Of a stretch of 64,000 bases of DNA, positions 12,642-25,475 are shown one piece after another (the first letter of the stretch is position 1; each line of letters begins with the position of its first letter). Source of the stretch: Paragordius varius (Eukaryota; Nematomorpha); the NCBI GenBank assembly GCA_964247055.1, contig OZ176050.1:7502001-7566000 (forward strand), in the 5' to 3' direction. The notes below the pieces were generated by a model that did no database searches, was not told where the DNA came from, and saw nothing but the letters and a program-made list of their open reading frames with translations. Made by a program: the position numbers and the translations under genes.

Positions 12642-12868
12642 AACACATATGCAATGTTACCAGAGATATGTAGCGAAAAGGGGAACATATTGCAATGTTA
12701 ATATATCTCTCATATATGTGTACCGAAAAGGGACATGTAAGTACATTTAAATATATATGTAAGTGTTATTTTTTATATGCTTGTAAAACAACTTTTAAAA
12801 GGATAAAAAAATGCCACATGGATTAAAAAAAAAATTCTTGATATTAAAAATTAACATTTACTGTAAAT
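12642..12868. repeat. right arm of a ~235-bp inverted repeat
   Basis: Mirror of 11710-11947; it ends CATTTACTGTAAAT on the outer side. Confidence 0.85.
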
Positions 12869-14730
12869 ATATTATTTAGGCTTAACTTATGCAAAGAAAG
12901 ATTAAAACCTTGTCTTTAATTTTTTAAAGTTTGATTAGGTATTTTTTATATTTCCAAAACTAAAATTTGTAGGGGGCAAAGTTTTTAAATATAACTAAAT
13001 GGAACATATTTTTTGAATTAATTGCACCTTAAATATTAACAATAATGTATGTAATAGCTATCATTTAAGCATATTCAACATGACTTCACCTTTAAATACT
13101 GTAAAAATTTTAATATTAAATATAATATTGTCCGTATCTATATGTACATTGTCACACTATTATTCAGTTTCAAAATTATCATATAATTTTGTTTATATAA
13201 ATACGCATAATTTTTTTGAATATTACAAATTATATTTTTATCCTTGCACCTATCATTTATCAATATATATAAGTAAAAAATATAGAGAAAGGCGAAATTG
13301 CATACCGTAAACATATTTCCTATCTTTTTTAATACGTACGTATATATAGTTATAACAGAGTGTATGAGTGACATCTACGCTTATTTTTGTGTACATAATT
13401 ATTTCTTTTAGAAAAACTATATACTTTCAAATATTCTTCATATTTCAGTAATATATTTAAATTCAACCTTTAACACACACGTGTGCGGGATAAAAATGGA
13501 ATTCTAAATCCAAAAGTAAATTTTTATTTCGATCATCATCATAATTATCAAAAATAAATACTTACAGATTCATAAATATATTGGATGGAAAAAGTCTAAA
13601 AAGTTCAAAAAATTTATACAATAATTATTATTTATTATTTATTTTATTTTATAAAATATTAATATTTGTGTAAATTATTTATAATATTTCAATCATTCCT
13701 TTCACAAATTCGCAATAACTGATATAGATAGATATATCCTATGGCTTGATATAGGGAGAAAGATTTATAGAGTGAATTTTAATGGTTCTATATGTCATAA
13801 ATTTTTTATTTGATTTCATTTTATTTTATATTTTTTGAATGGCAAACTTATAAATTATTTCGTTGAATCAAAAACCATATCAGTCTATATATATATTTCT
13901 AGTGCAGCTTGTAGAAAACGAGATTTAATTATTAATGAACAAAGTTTTTTTTCTTTTTAAGCTTTATAATTATGATAAATATGATTTTTTCGAATTATCG
14001 AAAAGATTTTTATCTAATTTTTAATATTTAGATGTATGTTTTAAGCTTTTAAAACATTTAAATGATATTCGGTTTTTATGTCTAAAAAAATGGTTAAAGG
14101 TTTTCTACAAACCCTTTTTTGGTAAAAGGACAACCCAACATTTAGGATAGAATCACCTTTTATAATCAATATTTTTTCAATAAATTAAAACCGTTAAAAA
14201 TACCCAAAAATTTTATGGTTGTAATCAAAGAATTTGATATTTGCTAGGGGTATAATTTTTAACATCTGTTGAATCGACAGATATGCAATTAGCATATTTT
14301 TATGTGTGTGCTTAGATAGCCTCTATTACATAATTAAATAACGCCTGTAATTTATGCAAATTTAATTAACTAATTTGATTTGAATTATTTTATTTTTAAT
14401 ATAAGCAATTTTGGAGTTAGTAATTAGGATTGCTGGGTTAAATGAATATTTTTATATGTACCTTCCTATGAAATACCTGAAATACTTTTGAAACTTACAT
14501 TTCTGATCATAAATAGTAAGCCCGAATAGAATTTTAAGTTTTCAAAAAAACTCTTTATTGTTAATGAAACAAGTCATTTGCTGTGATTTAATGTCAATTC
14601 TTTTGTAACTTAGAGGTAGTGTATAGCTACTAAATATAGATTGGTTTTCAGCCACTTTTGAATAAAAATGTGATGAAAGTTAATAGGTAATTGTTGTAAA
14701 ATTACAACCATATTATAAACACTATTTTAT
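12869..14730. other. gene-free AT-rich region
   Basis: Nothing supported. Short frames near 13080-13374 are open on both strands only because of low stop density and look like Tyr/Ile/Phe-rich noise. Confidence 0.4.
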
Positions 14731-15067
14731 CAAGGGTGTCTAAAACAAATGGCTTCGCAGGCCAAATTTTAATTTCCCTATTCCCGGCGGGCAGCATTTG
14801 AAAAATATAGGTGTATTAATAAATATTTCATATGATTTTTGACATAAGATTGCGAAAAAATGGCAAAAAACCTAACTCCTATCAATTTACTAATTTTCGC
14901 TAGTGTGCCAATTGAACAGACCTATTCAGAAAATTTGTCTAAGACATATCCATTTTACCAGATTTTGTGAACAAATTTTTTAAATTATGGAATTCTTATT
15001 AACCTATTCTTTGAAATTTTCCGGGCCGGACATAATATCTTGAAGGGCTTCATGTTGAAAAGCCCTG
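14731..15067. mobile_element. hAT-like MITE, degraded
   Basis: It starts CAAGGGTGTCTAAAACAAAT, with GGCTTCGCAGGCC next to it, and ends CTTCATGTTGAAAAGCCCTG, preceded by a GGGCCGG block. These match the ends of the copy at 3502-3793 (GTGTCCAACAC plus GGCCCGC). No clean target duplication survives. Confidence 0.55.
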
Positions 15068-18000
15068 GTTGATACCAACCACTAAGACTAATTAACTTTT
15101 AATTAATTGACAAAATCCTTATAATTTTATAATTCATGCTGGGAAATTCATTACATTAGCCGTAATTTTGGGTCTGACAGGGTATGAATAGATGCATGAC
15201 AACGGATAAGATCAGTATATAATACAGTCCATAAAATATGCTAAATATTTAAACACCAACTTTTCATAAAGGGGCAGGGGGAGGCGTTTCTAAAAATTAA
15301 TCATTATTCACATAAATGACTGTATTTAAATTACTTTTATGGTAATAATTGACTGGATATAACCGTGAATAACGGTACACCTAAGCAATAAGACCGGATC
15401 AAGACACCCAACGTGGATATAAGAAAAGGAAATAAATTATTTCAAAAATAAAACCCAAATAAATTTTATTTTTATTAACACGATCAATCTCCCCTCTCTT
15501 CGAAAACACAGCAAATTTATTATGCCAATTCCGATTTCTAACTACAAGGCCTATATAATTTTGTTGATTAACCCAATGTCGCATAGACACATGCAGTTTT
15601 AATGGTTTCTACAAAAAGGGTTTCCATGATTTCTTAAATATAATTTGGATTAGCTCTACACCGATGCCGGTAACCAAAAAATTAATCAATCCATGAAGAA
15701 TACTACTAATCAATTTTTAATTGGTCATTCGTAAAACTCTAATATAATGTGGTTTGGGTCTTTCAATATTAATCGTTAAGTGATATCAACTATTTTCTTG
15801 TGCGATTTAATAGAAAATAAAATTAAACCTATAAGTGTGGATCCATAATTTTAAGCAAATCTTTACTTATGAAAGTAAAGCCAATTTAAAGGCTATTTCA
15901 AATGATAGTCGGAATTCCTTTTAAATTGTTAATAGTTTTTGTTTGCGTGTTTATAGTTTCAGGCTTTAATTTATTGGTAGATTGATTTGATTTGGTTGAG
16001 TTTCATTTATTTCATTTAGTGGAAATAAAACATGGTGTCTAAAGAATAAACTAAAACAATAACTATCTAAACTAAACCTTAAAATTTATCAATCGTCCGT
16101 TAAAAATTAGTCTTAGTACCCCATATGAGCGAAATATACTGTTATTTGATTTATATGAACATATAATTTTGAGAAATATCTACCAAGGTTTTAAGTTACA
16201 CATTCAAATTAAAAGAACAGATAGGGTTAATATTATATTTTATTATACCGGATGGTTTAAATGGCTGAAATGTTTCATGGTTGAAAACATAGATTTAGGT
16301 AAATTTTGAGTCAGAATTTTTATGGTGATAGAAGATTTTAAAATCTTATAGCTGATGAAAAAGGAGAAAATTTGGCAGGCACTAGATGGGTTTATAGACA
16401 GGATGGCTCATTAACCATATCTAAGTAGGCACGACAGATAATATGGTTACAAAGAAACATTCTAAAAAATATATGATATGTCTTTAGCCGAACTAATTAT
16501 ATCAACAGTATATATCTAATATAAAAATTAAAATAATCACAGTCAAGCATGACTTGACTAACATGCGGTTATCACTTTTTTCCATAATCAAACCAACTTA
16601 ATATCTTAAAGGTCGTACCATCGAAGGTATTTGTATACAAAGGTCAAAAGCAACCCTGTATAGACTTTTTACGATAAAAAATTTCGTTAACATTGAATAG
16701 ACCATTATTCAAACAATAAAATTATTTTTCAATTAAAAACAATAATAATGTATAAAATGGCAAAGATAGGTTTTTATCCAATGTAATTAAAAGATAAGTA
16801 ATTCAAAATTGGGTGTTAAATTTTTGCGTACGAATTGAGGCAGTTAACTGTTTCAGGTTGACCTTAAACAACGATTGTCCCAATATATATAACCAGGGTT
16901 TAGTTTTAACCGAAAAAATAATGACCGGTCTAAACGCTTTCAACCATCTAATATTACAAAAGCAAAATATTCACCGTTGAAATCGGTTAATTAATTTATA
17001 TATATTTGTAAACACATTTTTTTATTATATTACACTTTAATTTATATTATTGATTTATTTAGTTTTAATGTTAAAAGTGTTTGACCTTGGATTTTTTAAG
17101 GCCTCACATTTACGAATTAAAAAAAATTAGTTCCCAGGCCCAGACATCCCAATTTAAACCTAGTGCAGTTTATTGATATGCATAGATAGTTAAATAAAAA
17201 TTAGTTTTTTAAAAAGTTTGATATCAAACTTTTTCGCGCCAAATTTTTTCAAATTTTTGGGCATTTCCAAATTTTACTGCTAAAACTAAACATTAAACGT
17301 GTTTAAAAAAATATGAAAAATAATTCATGCAATGCTTAAAAGTAGCCAATTTTTTGCTAGCTTCAAACCATATAATCAAACAATTACTTTTATTATTATT
17401 AAATATTGCCTAAATTATACATGAATGTTTTATTATCATATTTTCAAAATTTCATTTATACATTTCTTACACAAAAATATTTTCCAACCAAAGAGTAATC
17501 AACTAACTTTGTCTAAATTAAAGATATGAATGCATGATTATTTGTAATTAAGTTAAGTTATTTTTACTTAATTTATGAATTAACCATAATCTGTTTTGAC
17601 TAAATATTATTTTTTTTAAAAAAAAAGTTGTATGCTATGAAATTTACAATTACAAATAACATGTATTCAAAATTTAACAGGGTTCCCTCCTTTTAATATA
17701 ACGGAAAAACGGTATTTTGTATAAAGGTATTTGGGACTTATGAAACGGCTTGTTAGATTTATTCTCAAATATTAGGTACAAAAAATAAAGTGGACACTTT
17801 AATTTAGTATATTTTTAAAATAGTTGACTTAAAAAACAAATAATAAAATAGAAATTTTATTAAATTAAAACATACATACGTAACATACCTGAAATAGGGA
17901 ATTTTCGGATGCTTATAATTTTAAATAGAATCAATCTTCCCAAACACTTCAAACAAACCTCAAATAAAAAATATCGTAAAAAATGTTCTCTGACCCCTTT

Positions 18001-19216
18001 TAAAAATAAAATTCTGAAATTATATAAATAATTTAAATTAATATAAAAATTGTTATTATTAATAACATGCCTAGCCATAATATAAATATAGATAGATTTC
18101 GGAAATTAAAAAGCCAAGTTATAAATTATTTAAATTAATTAATTATTTATGCAAATTCCAAAAGTTAGTGGTTTTGAATATTCCATTATTATTGCTGTTG
18201 CTCTTTTGTTAATCACTCTACCAATGTATAAATGGATGGTACTTTTAATAAGTAATTATTTAGTTGCCATGAAAAAAAAATTTTTTTTGGTTTTTATTTC
18301 CAACCCCAATTTAACAGATAACTAAAGGATTGGGAAAATATCTTTGAAATAGTTTTCAGGCATATGCATATACTAATCTATAAGATTGAGTTAACTGGTT
18401 ATGAACTTGATTCATGAGTATAAAAAATGTCATATTTCATTTAATTATTTTTGTTTGTGTCATTAACACTTCCTTACCTTGTGGGGGTAGTTTGATATCC
18501 CAGAGCGCTTTAAAATTTGTAGATCCTAGAAAGTTAAGGATTGGGCCAAATTTAAAAATTGCTTTCTATAGTTTTTTAGGGGCAAGTTTCAAATTTTCAA
18601 CAAAAGGCAAAATTGTAAAAAAATCCTCATCTTAAACTTTTTCGCCCCTCATTTTTTTAGTTTTTAAATTTTTTATCGCTACAACAGGCAAATAAATATA
18701 TACTATGGTAGAAAATGTAAATAATTAACTTTAGAAAGCTCAGACAACATTTAACCATCACATACTTGATATTTCATATATAAAATCAGCTGTTATTGGG
18801 TTGCGGAGCTATCCAAATTGGGAATTTTAAAAGTTAAAAAAACTTTAAAAACTATAAATTTTTAATTTAATACTAGAGATCAATGTTTGGTAATTGTATA
18901 AATAACCAAAACAAAACAGTATTTATTTATTACGCTTAGGGGATATCCCAATAGTAATCGTCTGAAAAATAACAAATTAAAATATTAAAAAGAAATTGAT
19001 TGAATAATTTTGTATAAGTCAATAGTTACCATTCATTAATTCAAAAGATTGACTGTTTTCATATAAATTCAGAAAATTTTTATAATTACATCAAATGTGA
19101 AAGATCCCAAAAGCTTTTAACACTCGCCTAGCTTGGAAATCCATAGACCATTATGCGGACGCCCTAATCCAGCTTCTACCAATAAATTTATTAATTTATA
19201 TTAAAATATATTTTAG
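15068..19216. other. gene-free region upstream of POU4
   Basis: No supported exon. A minus-strand frame at 15399-15590 and a plus-strand frame at 18414-18635 were examined and not accepted. Regulatory DNA for the POU4 gene is expected here, but no specific site can be named. A stretch at 19101-19126 matches, inverted, a stretch in an ING3 intron (33785-33809). Confidence 0.4.
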
Positions 19217-19223
19217 ATCAATT

Positions 19224-21873
19224 ATGGAAGAACAAATTTTTGTCAGTTCTGTAGAATCCTCTGCAAGCAACTACACTTATAACCCATATTTTTACAATTT
19301 CCCTGGTTTTTCTTTTACACATCAAAATGCCAAGGATCAAGAGTGTCCTTCGCATTATGAAACTAATTACCATGAGAAGTACAATAGCAATACTGCTAAT
19401 AATGGAGTGCCATGTGGTGAAATTAATCAAAATATTCAAAAATCTACTAATGACTCCAATATGTACAAATTTACTTTGGCTCATGACTATAGTAACAATG
19501 ATATTTATCATAATGGCCAAAATCACGTTTCAGAGGGTAAACAAAATTCCTCTGGGGATCTTTGTAATGTGAATTGCAACTCATCTCCCTCGGCTCAACA
19601 TCTCACCAATGTTACGCCATATGAGCAGGCAGTACCTGACGATGAACATGCAGAACAAGGGAAAAGTGAACAAAACCCATTAGTTCCAATCAACTTTGAT
19701 TATTATGCAAACACTTTGCTTGGACGTAAGGATGTGTCGTCGTCCATTAACTCTGCTGGTTATAATTTCAATCCCGCTGCTGCTTATGAGGGATATACAC
19801 ATCCCTATTATTACAATTATGGGTATAATAGTAATGTTTCTGGAACAGGAGGATACGATAACTTTTACAATACATCTTTATTAGCTAGCAATGCGCAGCA
19901 ATCATTTTTCAACTCAGCCATCAGCTTGGGTTATGATGCCGTAAATAACGGAACGATCCCAATAGATAATTCGATATTATCGACTGGAACAAACTTAGGT
20001 GTATATGGTTTTGGGCAACACCCGTTTAACTCAGAATGTTTGCAATGGCCATACTGGAATGGTAGTCAAGGAACTTATGAAAACACTCAAATTATGGCAG
20101 ATGGCATGCAGGAAGATCAAGACAATTTAAGCGCAACTCAAACAAATATCTTAAGCAAAACGAAATCGCCTCATACTGAGAAAAAAGCTAACAAAAATTA
20201 TTCTAACCATAGCATGATTTTACATCAACCCTTTTTAACCGCCAGTGAATCCAACAACCCTGATTATCCAATCAACAGTCGAGATAACATTAATTCCTCT
20301 GCACCTCATAATTCAATACTCTCTCATTTGAATCCCATGTCATCCCTAACAAATTTTAAACCAAACGATATATTCGGAAGAAAAGATTTTCCCTTCTACA
20401 ATTTTTATGCAGCGGCAGCGGCTGGAGCAAGTACTTATCCTTTAGCTGCCTGTTGCACTTTGATGAGTAAAACGAAGTGTCAGGAGGATGAATTAGAAAA
20501 TAATTATAGAGAAGAGGGTTGTAACTTAGTCTATAATGAAAAATTCAAAAACGAGGACAAAACCCGTACTAATGGTCTTAATATATCATTTATGGGGTTG
20601 AATTCATCACTGGTTGGTAGTGACGTTTCGTTTTCAAAAACAATGTCTTTGGAAAATTCGATTGACGTATATGGAACGCCAAAGAAAGAAATCATCACAG
20701 GCCAGAAAAAAAGAAATGGTAACACCAAACTGAATGGGAAAACGCTTAATAGAACAGCTGATTTGAATAATAACAGTCGTGTTACAAAATATTCAGATCT
20801 ATACTCCAATTACAAAGAAAAGGGAGTGAACGTCACCCCTACTAAAACGGATAAAACAAATAAATCTTTACTCTCCACCGATTATGGTAAATCCAACAAA
20901 GATAACTTAAGCTGTGCTGATCCTCCTATGCAACAGTCTAGAATGGACCCAAATAAAATGGATACTAGATATCAATCAAACTTATGTTCAGCTGACTGTG
21001 AATTGAATACTACGCATTGTGAATCGATAATTGGCAATGATCCGAAAGATTTGGAGGCTTTTGCAGAGAAATTTAAGCAAAGACGTATTAAGCTGGGAGT
21101 TACACAAGCCGATGTGGGAAACGCCTTAGCCAAATTAAATATCCCGGGTGTAGGGGCTTTATCACAGAGTACCATATGTAGGTAGGCTTTAAATAAGCAA
21201 ATTAAATCTTTATTTAATAAGTTGATAAAAAAGGTACACAAATAAGAAATTAATTCATTAGCTAAGTAAGGCATGTAGCATACTTTTTTCAGTGATTTTA
21301 AGCCAACTCTCGAAAATTATATAAATGATGAATACTCTTTTGTAGATTTGAATCTCTTACCCTAAGTCATAATAATATGGTGGCGTTAAAACCAATCCTC
21401 CAAGCCTGGCTCCAAGAAGCCGAAACTGAAGCTATCAATGGTTTCGGAGAACTGTTAGCAGCATCCTATAATACCAACAATGCTAACAGTAGCATAATCA
21501 GTAGTATAAATATAGCCAAGCATAAAAATTTTCATAGCATGAAAAACGAGACGGGAAACTTGAACAATAATGATCACGGGAAAAGTACAACATATTCCAA
21601 TGCTCTCCGTTTTGAACAATCCAGTAGAGATGGAGCAAGTACTAAGCTTGTCTTGAAAAATGGTGTCAATCCCGCGAACAAAAAATTGGAAAAGGCGAAT
21701 AAACATGAAGGAACGCAACAGAGCACATCTCATTCTGATACAATTACGAATAACCTCACATATCAACCACATGTTATAGCGACAGAATCGGCATTAGGCA
21801 TGACTCTATCCAATTATGAACAATATTTCGGTAATGAACATTAATCAAATATTTCTATTTTATGTTAAATTTA

Positions 21874-21911
<38 letters not shown>

Positions 21912-22478
21912 TTAGCTTATTACAACGGTGCCGATCAAACATCCAACAATCCAAATATTAATAGCGAAATGAAAGATAAAAATTTCTTTGGGTACTCAGA
22001 AACTCCGTCTATGCCAATTCAAACAACATCACCTTTGTTGTCTGAAAGTAGATTGCCGGATTGCAATGATTTGTGTAATCCCAGTTACGATTTCCATGTA
22101 AATCATCCCACTATCCCTTCTAATAACAGCTATACCAACAAAACCAAATCATCATCCAATAAAACGTTTTCCTATGTTCCCAACAAAAAAGAAAGTAACC
22201 CAATGATTGCGGATAACTCATCTTCTCAGGGCACAACAACCAGTCCCAACGCTTTAGATGCCATTAAAAGGAAACGCACTTCAATAGCAGCACCTGAAAA
22301 ACGATCGTTAGAAGCTTACTTTGCTGTGCAGCCCCGACCCTCGGGAGACAAAATTAGTCTTATAGCGGAAAAACTTGACCTGAAAAAGAATGTGGTAAGA
22401 GTATGGTTTTGTAACCAAAGACAAAAACAGAAGCGTATGAAATTTTCGGCAAACAACAAAGGAATTGATCTTTTATGA
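19224..22478 (+). CDS. POU4: Class IV POU homeobox transcription factor (Brn3/Acj6/unc-86 type)
   Basis: Exons 19224-21181, 21346-21830 and 21916-22478; the introns are 164 and 85 bp, GT-AG and in frame. The joined product is 1001 residues, against roughly 330-420 for known POU4 proteins. A possible acceptor (TTTTAG) ends at 19216, eight bases before the ATG, so a 5' untranslated exon may exist. Residues 1-605 are Asn/Ser/Tyr-rich. The POU-specific domain spans about 606-679 (FKQRRIKLGVTQADVG, IPGVGALSQSTICR, FESLTLSHNNM, LKPILQAWLQEAE); intron 1 splits its STICR/FESL site. The homeodomain spans about 932-991 (KRKRTSIAAPEKRSLEAYF, VVRVWFCNQRQKQKR) with the POU-type Cys in helix 3. Both domains match class IV almost residue for residue. 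The linker between them is about 252 residues, where relatives have about 15-20. Family role: DNA-binding regulator of neuron and sensory-cell identity in the nucleus. Confidence 0.95.
21182..21345 (+). other. POU4 intron 1
   Basis: 164 bp, donor GTAGGC, acceptor TTTGTAG. It divides an Arg codon inside the POU-specific domain; splicing rejoins STICR to FESLTLS. Confidence 0.93.
21831..21915 (+). other. POU4 intron 2 with a (TA)n run
   Basis: 85 bp, donor GTAATG, acceptor TTTAG. It contains a TA dinucleotide tract at about 21880-21908. It falls inside the expanded linker, phase 1. Length change of the tract would not alter the protein. Confidence 0.8.
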
Positions 22479-25228
22479 GCTATTTAGATAAGATATCCTT
22501 ATATTTACCATTTGTGCAATATTTTATTAAAAAAGGGATATCTTCATTGTAAATTATTTGTTTTTTTTTCTAAAAAAACGTGATCTCTCCTAATTTTGTG
22601 ACAAAATAAAAATTATAACCATATATTATATATAAGGATACAAAATATCAGTTAATATATTCTAGAAAAAAAGGTTGGTTAGTTGGTTGTGTTTTTAAAT
22701 TTAATAATACGCATCTCCCATTTTCACAAATAAATTATATATTATTATAGCAAAAGCAATACTGAAAGAGGTACATACACAGGTAACGCGCGCATTGAAT
22801 AATTTGCTGTGTGTCCACCTTTTTCATCTATAAAGCAAAAAGAGATAAATTATCATCTATATTGATTATATTATTATTATTATCTCATATTGAAAAAAAC
22901 TATAATAACTAACTTCACGATATTATATATATATATATGCGTATTTTATATTCGACAAAAATGCGCAAAATGAGAGTTAGATAACCATTATTAATAATTA
23001 ATGAATCTTTTTTTTTCGTTTATATTTTTTCCTATATATATTTATTTTCAATATCCTCTCTCCCTCTATCTCTTTTTTTGGTCAAAGGTTAAGCGGAAAA
23101 AATAAATTTATTTAAAAGGTAAAACAGTAATACTAAATCCTGAAATTAAAGCGACTCTTTCAACTCAATATATTAACCCTTAAATTAAGTTTTAGTTTTA
23201 ATAGTTACTTAACTATTTGAATCCACAAAATAAGTTTTAGATATCGACAAATATTTATGGGTTAACTCATACACACAAGAAGAATAATTTGATAATAAAA
23301 ATTTTTTCTATTTAAAATCTAAAATGCTACTTAACGATTGCAATAAAAGTATATATCAGAGTCGTAATAAAAAGGTGTAAATTTGTCTTAATGATGTTAT
23401 TATCATCAACACACCATCATTCATTTATCTATCTCGTTAAAATTCCATTAAAATTTTTTTGCGCTGTTGTTTTTTTTGCAATTATTAACCTGTAACACAT
23501 AAAATGAATCCATTTAGCCTTTTATTTTAAAACGCAAGTCCATAATAATTATCTATTATTATTATTAATATAACATAAAATTTGCCTCCTACGTTAAGTG
23601 TGTATTTAAAATTTTTGTCTATCGTTCCATAAAAACTAACTATATACATAATGGAATTTATTATAATGAAACGTTCTAATCAAAACACTGCACACAGGTA
23701 AATTTAGCCAAAAAAGTGCATTAATAAAATAATTACCTTTTCCAATAGTAAAATATTTTTTCCCTCTCCTCTCCTAGATAAAATAAAAAAATAATTAAAA
23801 AGCTGGACAAATTGCATTAAGTTAAAATGAAAATTTCAATGTGCAATTTTCAAAAATAAATCACCACACATACACACACTTCTAATTATAAACAGTAGTG
23901 CAATATTCATTAATTATTACAATTATTTTGTAAAAAAATAATTTATTTTACCTATATTTTGATCTATTTTATTTTATTAAACAAAATTATATAAAAATTA
24001 TCATTATTAAAGCTAATTTAACCAAAAATCACTAACCACAAGCAAAGCGAGCGCACGCGTCGTTTAAAAGCCAAAAACAATTATCATAATTGCTGCATAG
24101 TATATACGATTAAACTTTTTTTTCAATTAATATTTTTTAATTATATTTTATCATATTTTTGGATATTGTAGTATAATAACATTCATTTTCTGATTGTAAT
24201 CATTAAATTGCAAATTACTATTTTTTATGAGTATATATATATATATATATATATATTAAATATAAATATGATACTTATTTAACAAAAAATGTTTTAGGTA
24301 AAATAAATCAATTTAATTTATTTTTTTGGTGAATATGTATCTTTGGACAAGCAAATTTTTTTACTTAATCATTATATACGTTCAGTTGCGGTTAACTCGA
24401 AACTATAATGAATTTAAAATGATATGATACCTCTTCTTGAAGTTAGCGGTAAAAGACAAAACATATAAAGTCAAGGTCTATTTTATAGAGAAAACCAAAT
24501 TTTTAGTCCTTAATGTTTCTCTAAAACCCTGGATGATTACTATTGTAAATCATAAAATTGTATGTGTTACCAAATATATATTCATTATTTTGTAAAACAA
24601 AACTATAGGTTATATTTATTTGAAAATATGTTTCTAAAAACTTTATATGCCTCAAATTTTAATGCAGTTACACAATGTCGAAACCCGTATTAAAATTAAA
24701 ATCCATTGTGAGACTGGTTTGCTGAAACTAAACAATTAGCAGATTTTTTTTCTAAATAGCGGCCTAAAAATTGTAAAAGCTATTTCTAGCTTGATTTTTT
24801 AAAGTTTGTTGTTTCAGTGCTTTATTAAATTAACCTAGAACACATGCGTGTTAATAGGTTTACCTTTCATATATATTTCTTAATATATGGACATTTTTTA
24901 TATAACTAAAGGTACGTAAAGGGGCGAATCCGATACGAAACTGTGTGTATTATAAAAAAGGACTATTTCTTAATGTAACACGAGTTTAAAAAAACAGTTT
25001 AATAACCGTTTTGTAATGCGAAATTTATCTATCGGTTTTCGAATTCGGATGTATTTTCGATATTTCGAAATGTAGCGTATGCGAGCTATAACGCAGAAAT
25101 AATGAATGCCACTGTGTTTATTCTAATCTTATTTTGTTTTTTTTTCAACTTATATATATATGTATTGGCTCGTAATAAATAAATATGTGAACTTTTATAT
25201 AACTGTCATTTTATTTTTTTAAAAATTA
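22479..25228. other. gene-free region after POU4
   Basis: Contains the presumed POU4 3' untranslated region (an AATAAA lies near 22606, not decisive), pyrimidine tracts near 23050 and 23760, a TA microsatellite at about 24234-24256 and a small CG-rich patch near 24040-24060. No gene was supported. Confidence 0.4.
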
Positions 25229-25475
25229 GTTTTTGATGTTTTCCCCCTCCACACTTAAACCTAAAATTATCACGAATGCCAAATTTTTAAACTTAAAGAG
25301 ACAGGTTGAGCATTTGCTGATAAAAAATGGTTTAAAAAGAAAAAGGGATAACTTCAATAAACAGAATGGCCATATGAATGAGCCTTCGAATCCAATTTAC
25401 CCATGTGTACAAGCCGGCTCAAAATATACTTATAATATCCATATTACCTCCTGCTCTATAAGTTATGATGTTTGA
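25229..25475 (+). CDS. possible coding exon, unassigned, basic
   Basis: An acceptor-like AAAAATTAG precedes 25229, and an ATG at 25236 opens a frame to TGA at 25475. The ~79 residues are basic, with a Lys/Arg-rich segment (KRQVEHLLIKNGLKRKRD) that could act as a nuclear signal. Codon use looks more gene-like than the flanks. No family was recognised and no partner exon was found. Confidence 0.33.

Noticed and set aside
13080-13374. Overlapping open frames on both strands
   Set aside because: Tyr/Ile/Phe-rich composition typical of random AT-rich sequence; no motifs or splice context.
15399-15590. Minus-strand 62-codon frame (starts MSMRHWVNQQNYIG)
   Set aside because: No clear acceptor or donor, a long hydrophobic low-complexity end, no family match. 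Could be a relic exon, but support is too weak.
18414-18635. Plus-strand frame with a hydrophobic start resembling a signal peptide, upstream of POU4
   Set aside because: Part of it (GGGGGTAGTTTGATATCCC) resembles the palindromic block of the TTAA element, and the rest is Lys/Phe/Ser-rich noise.
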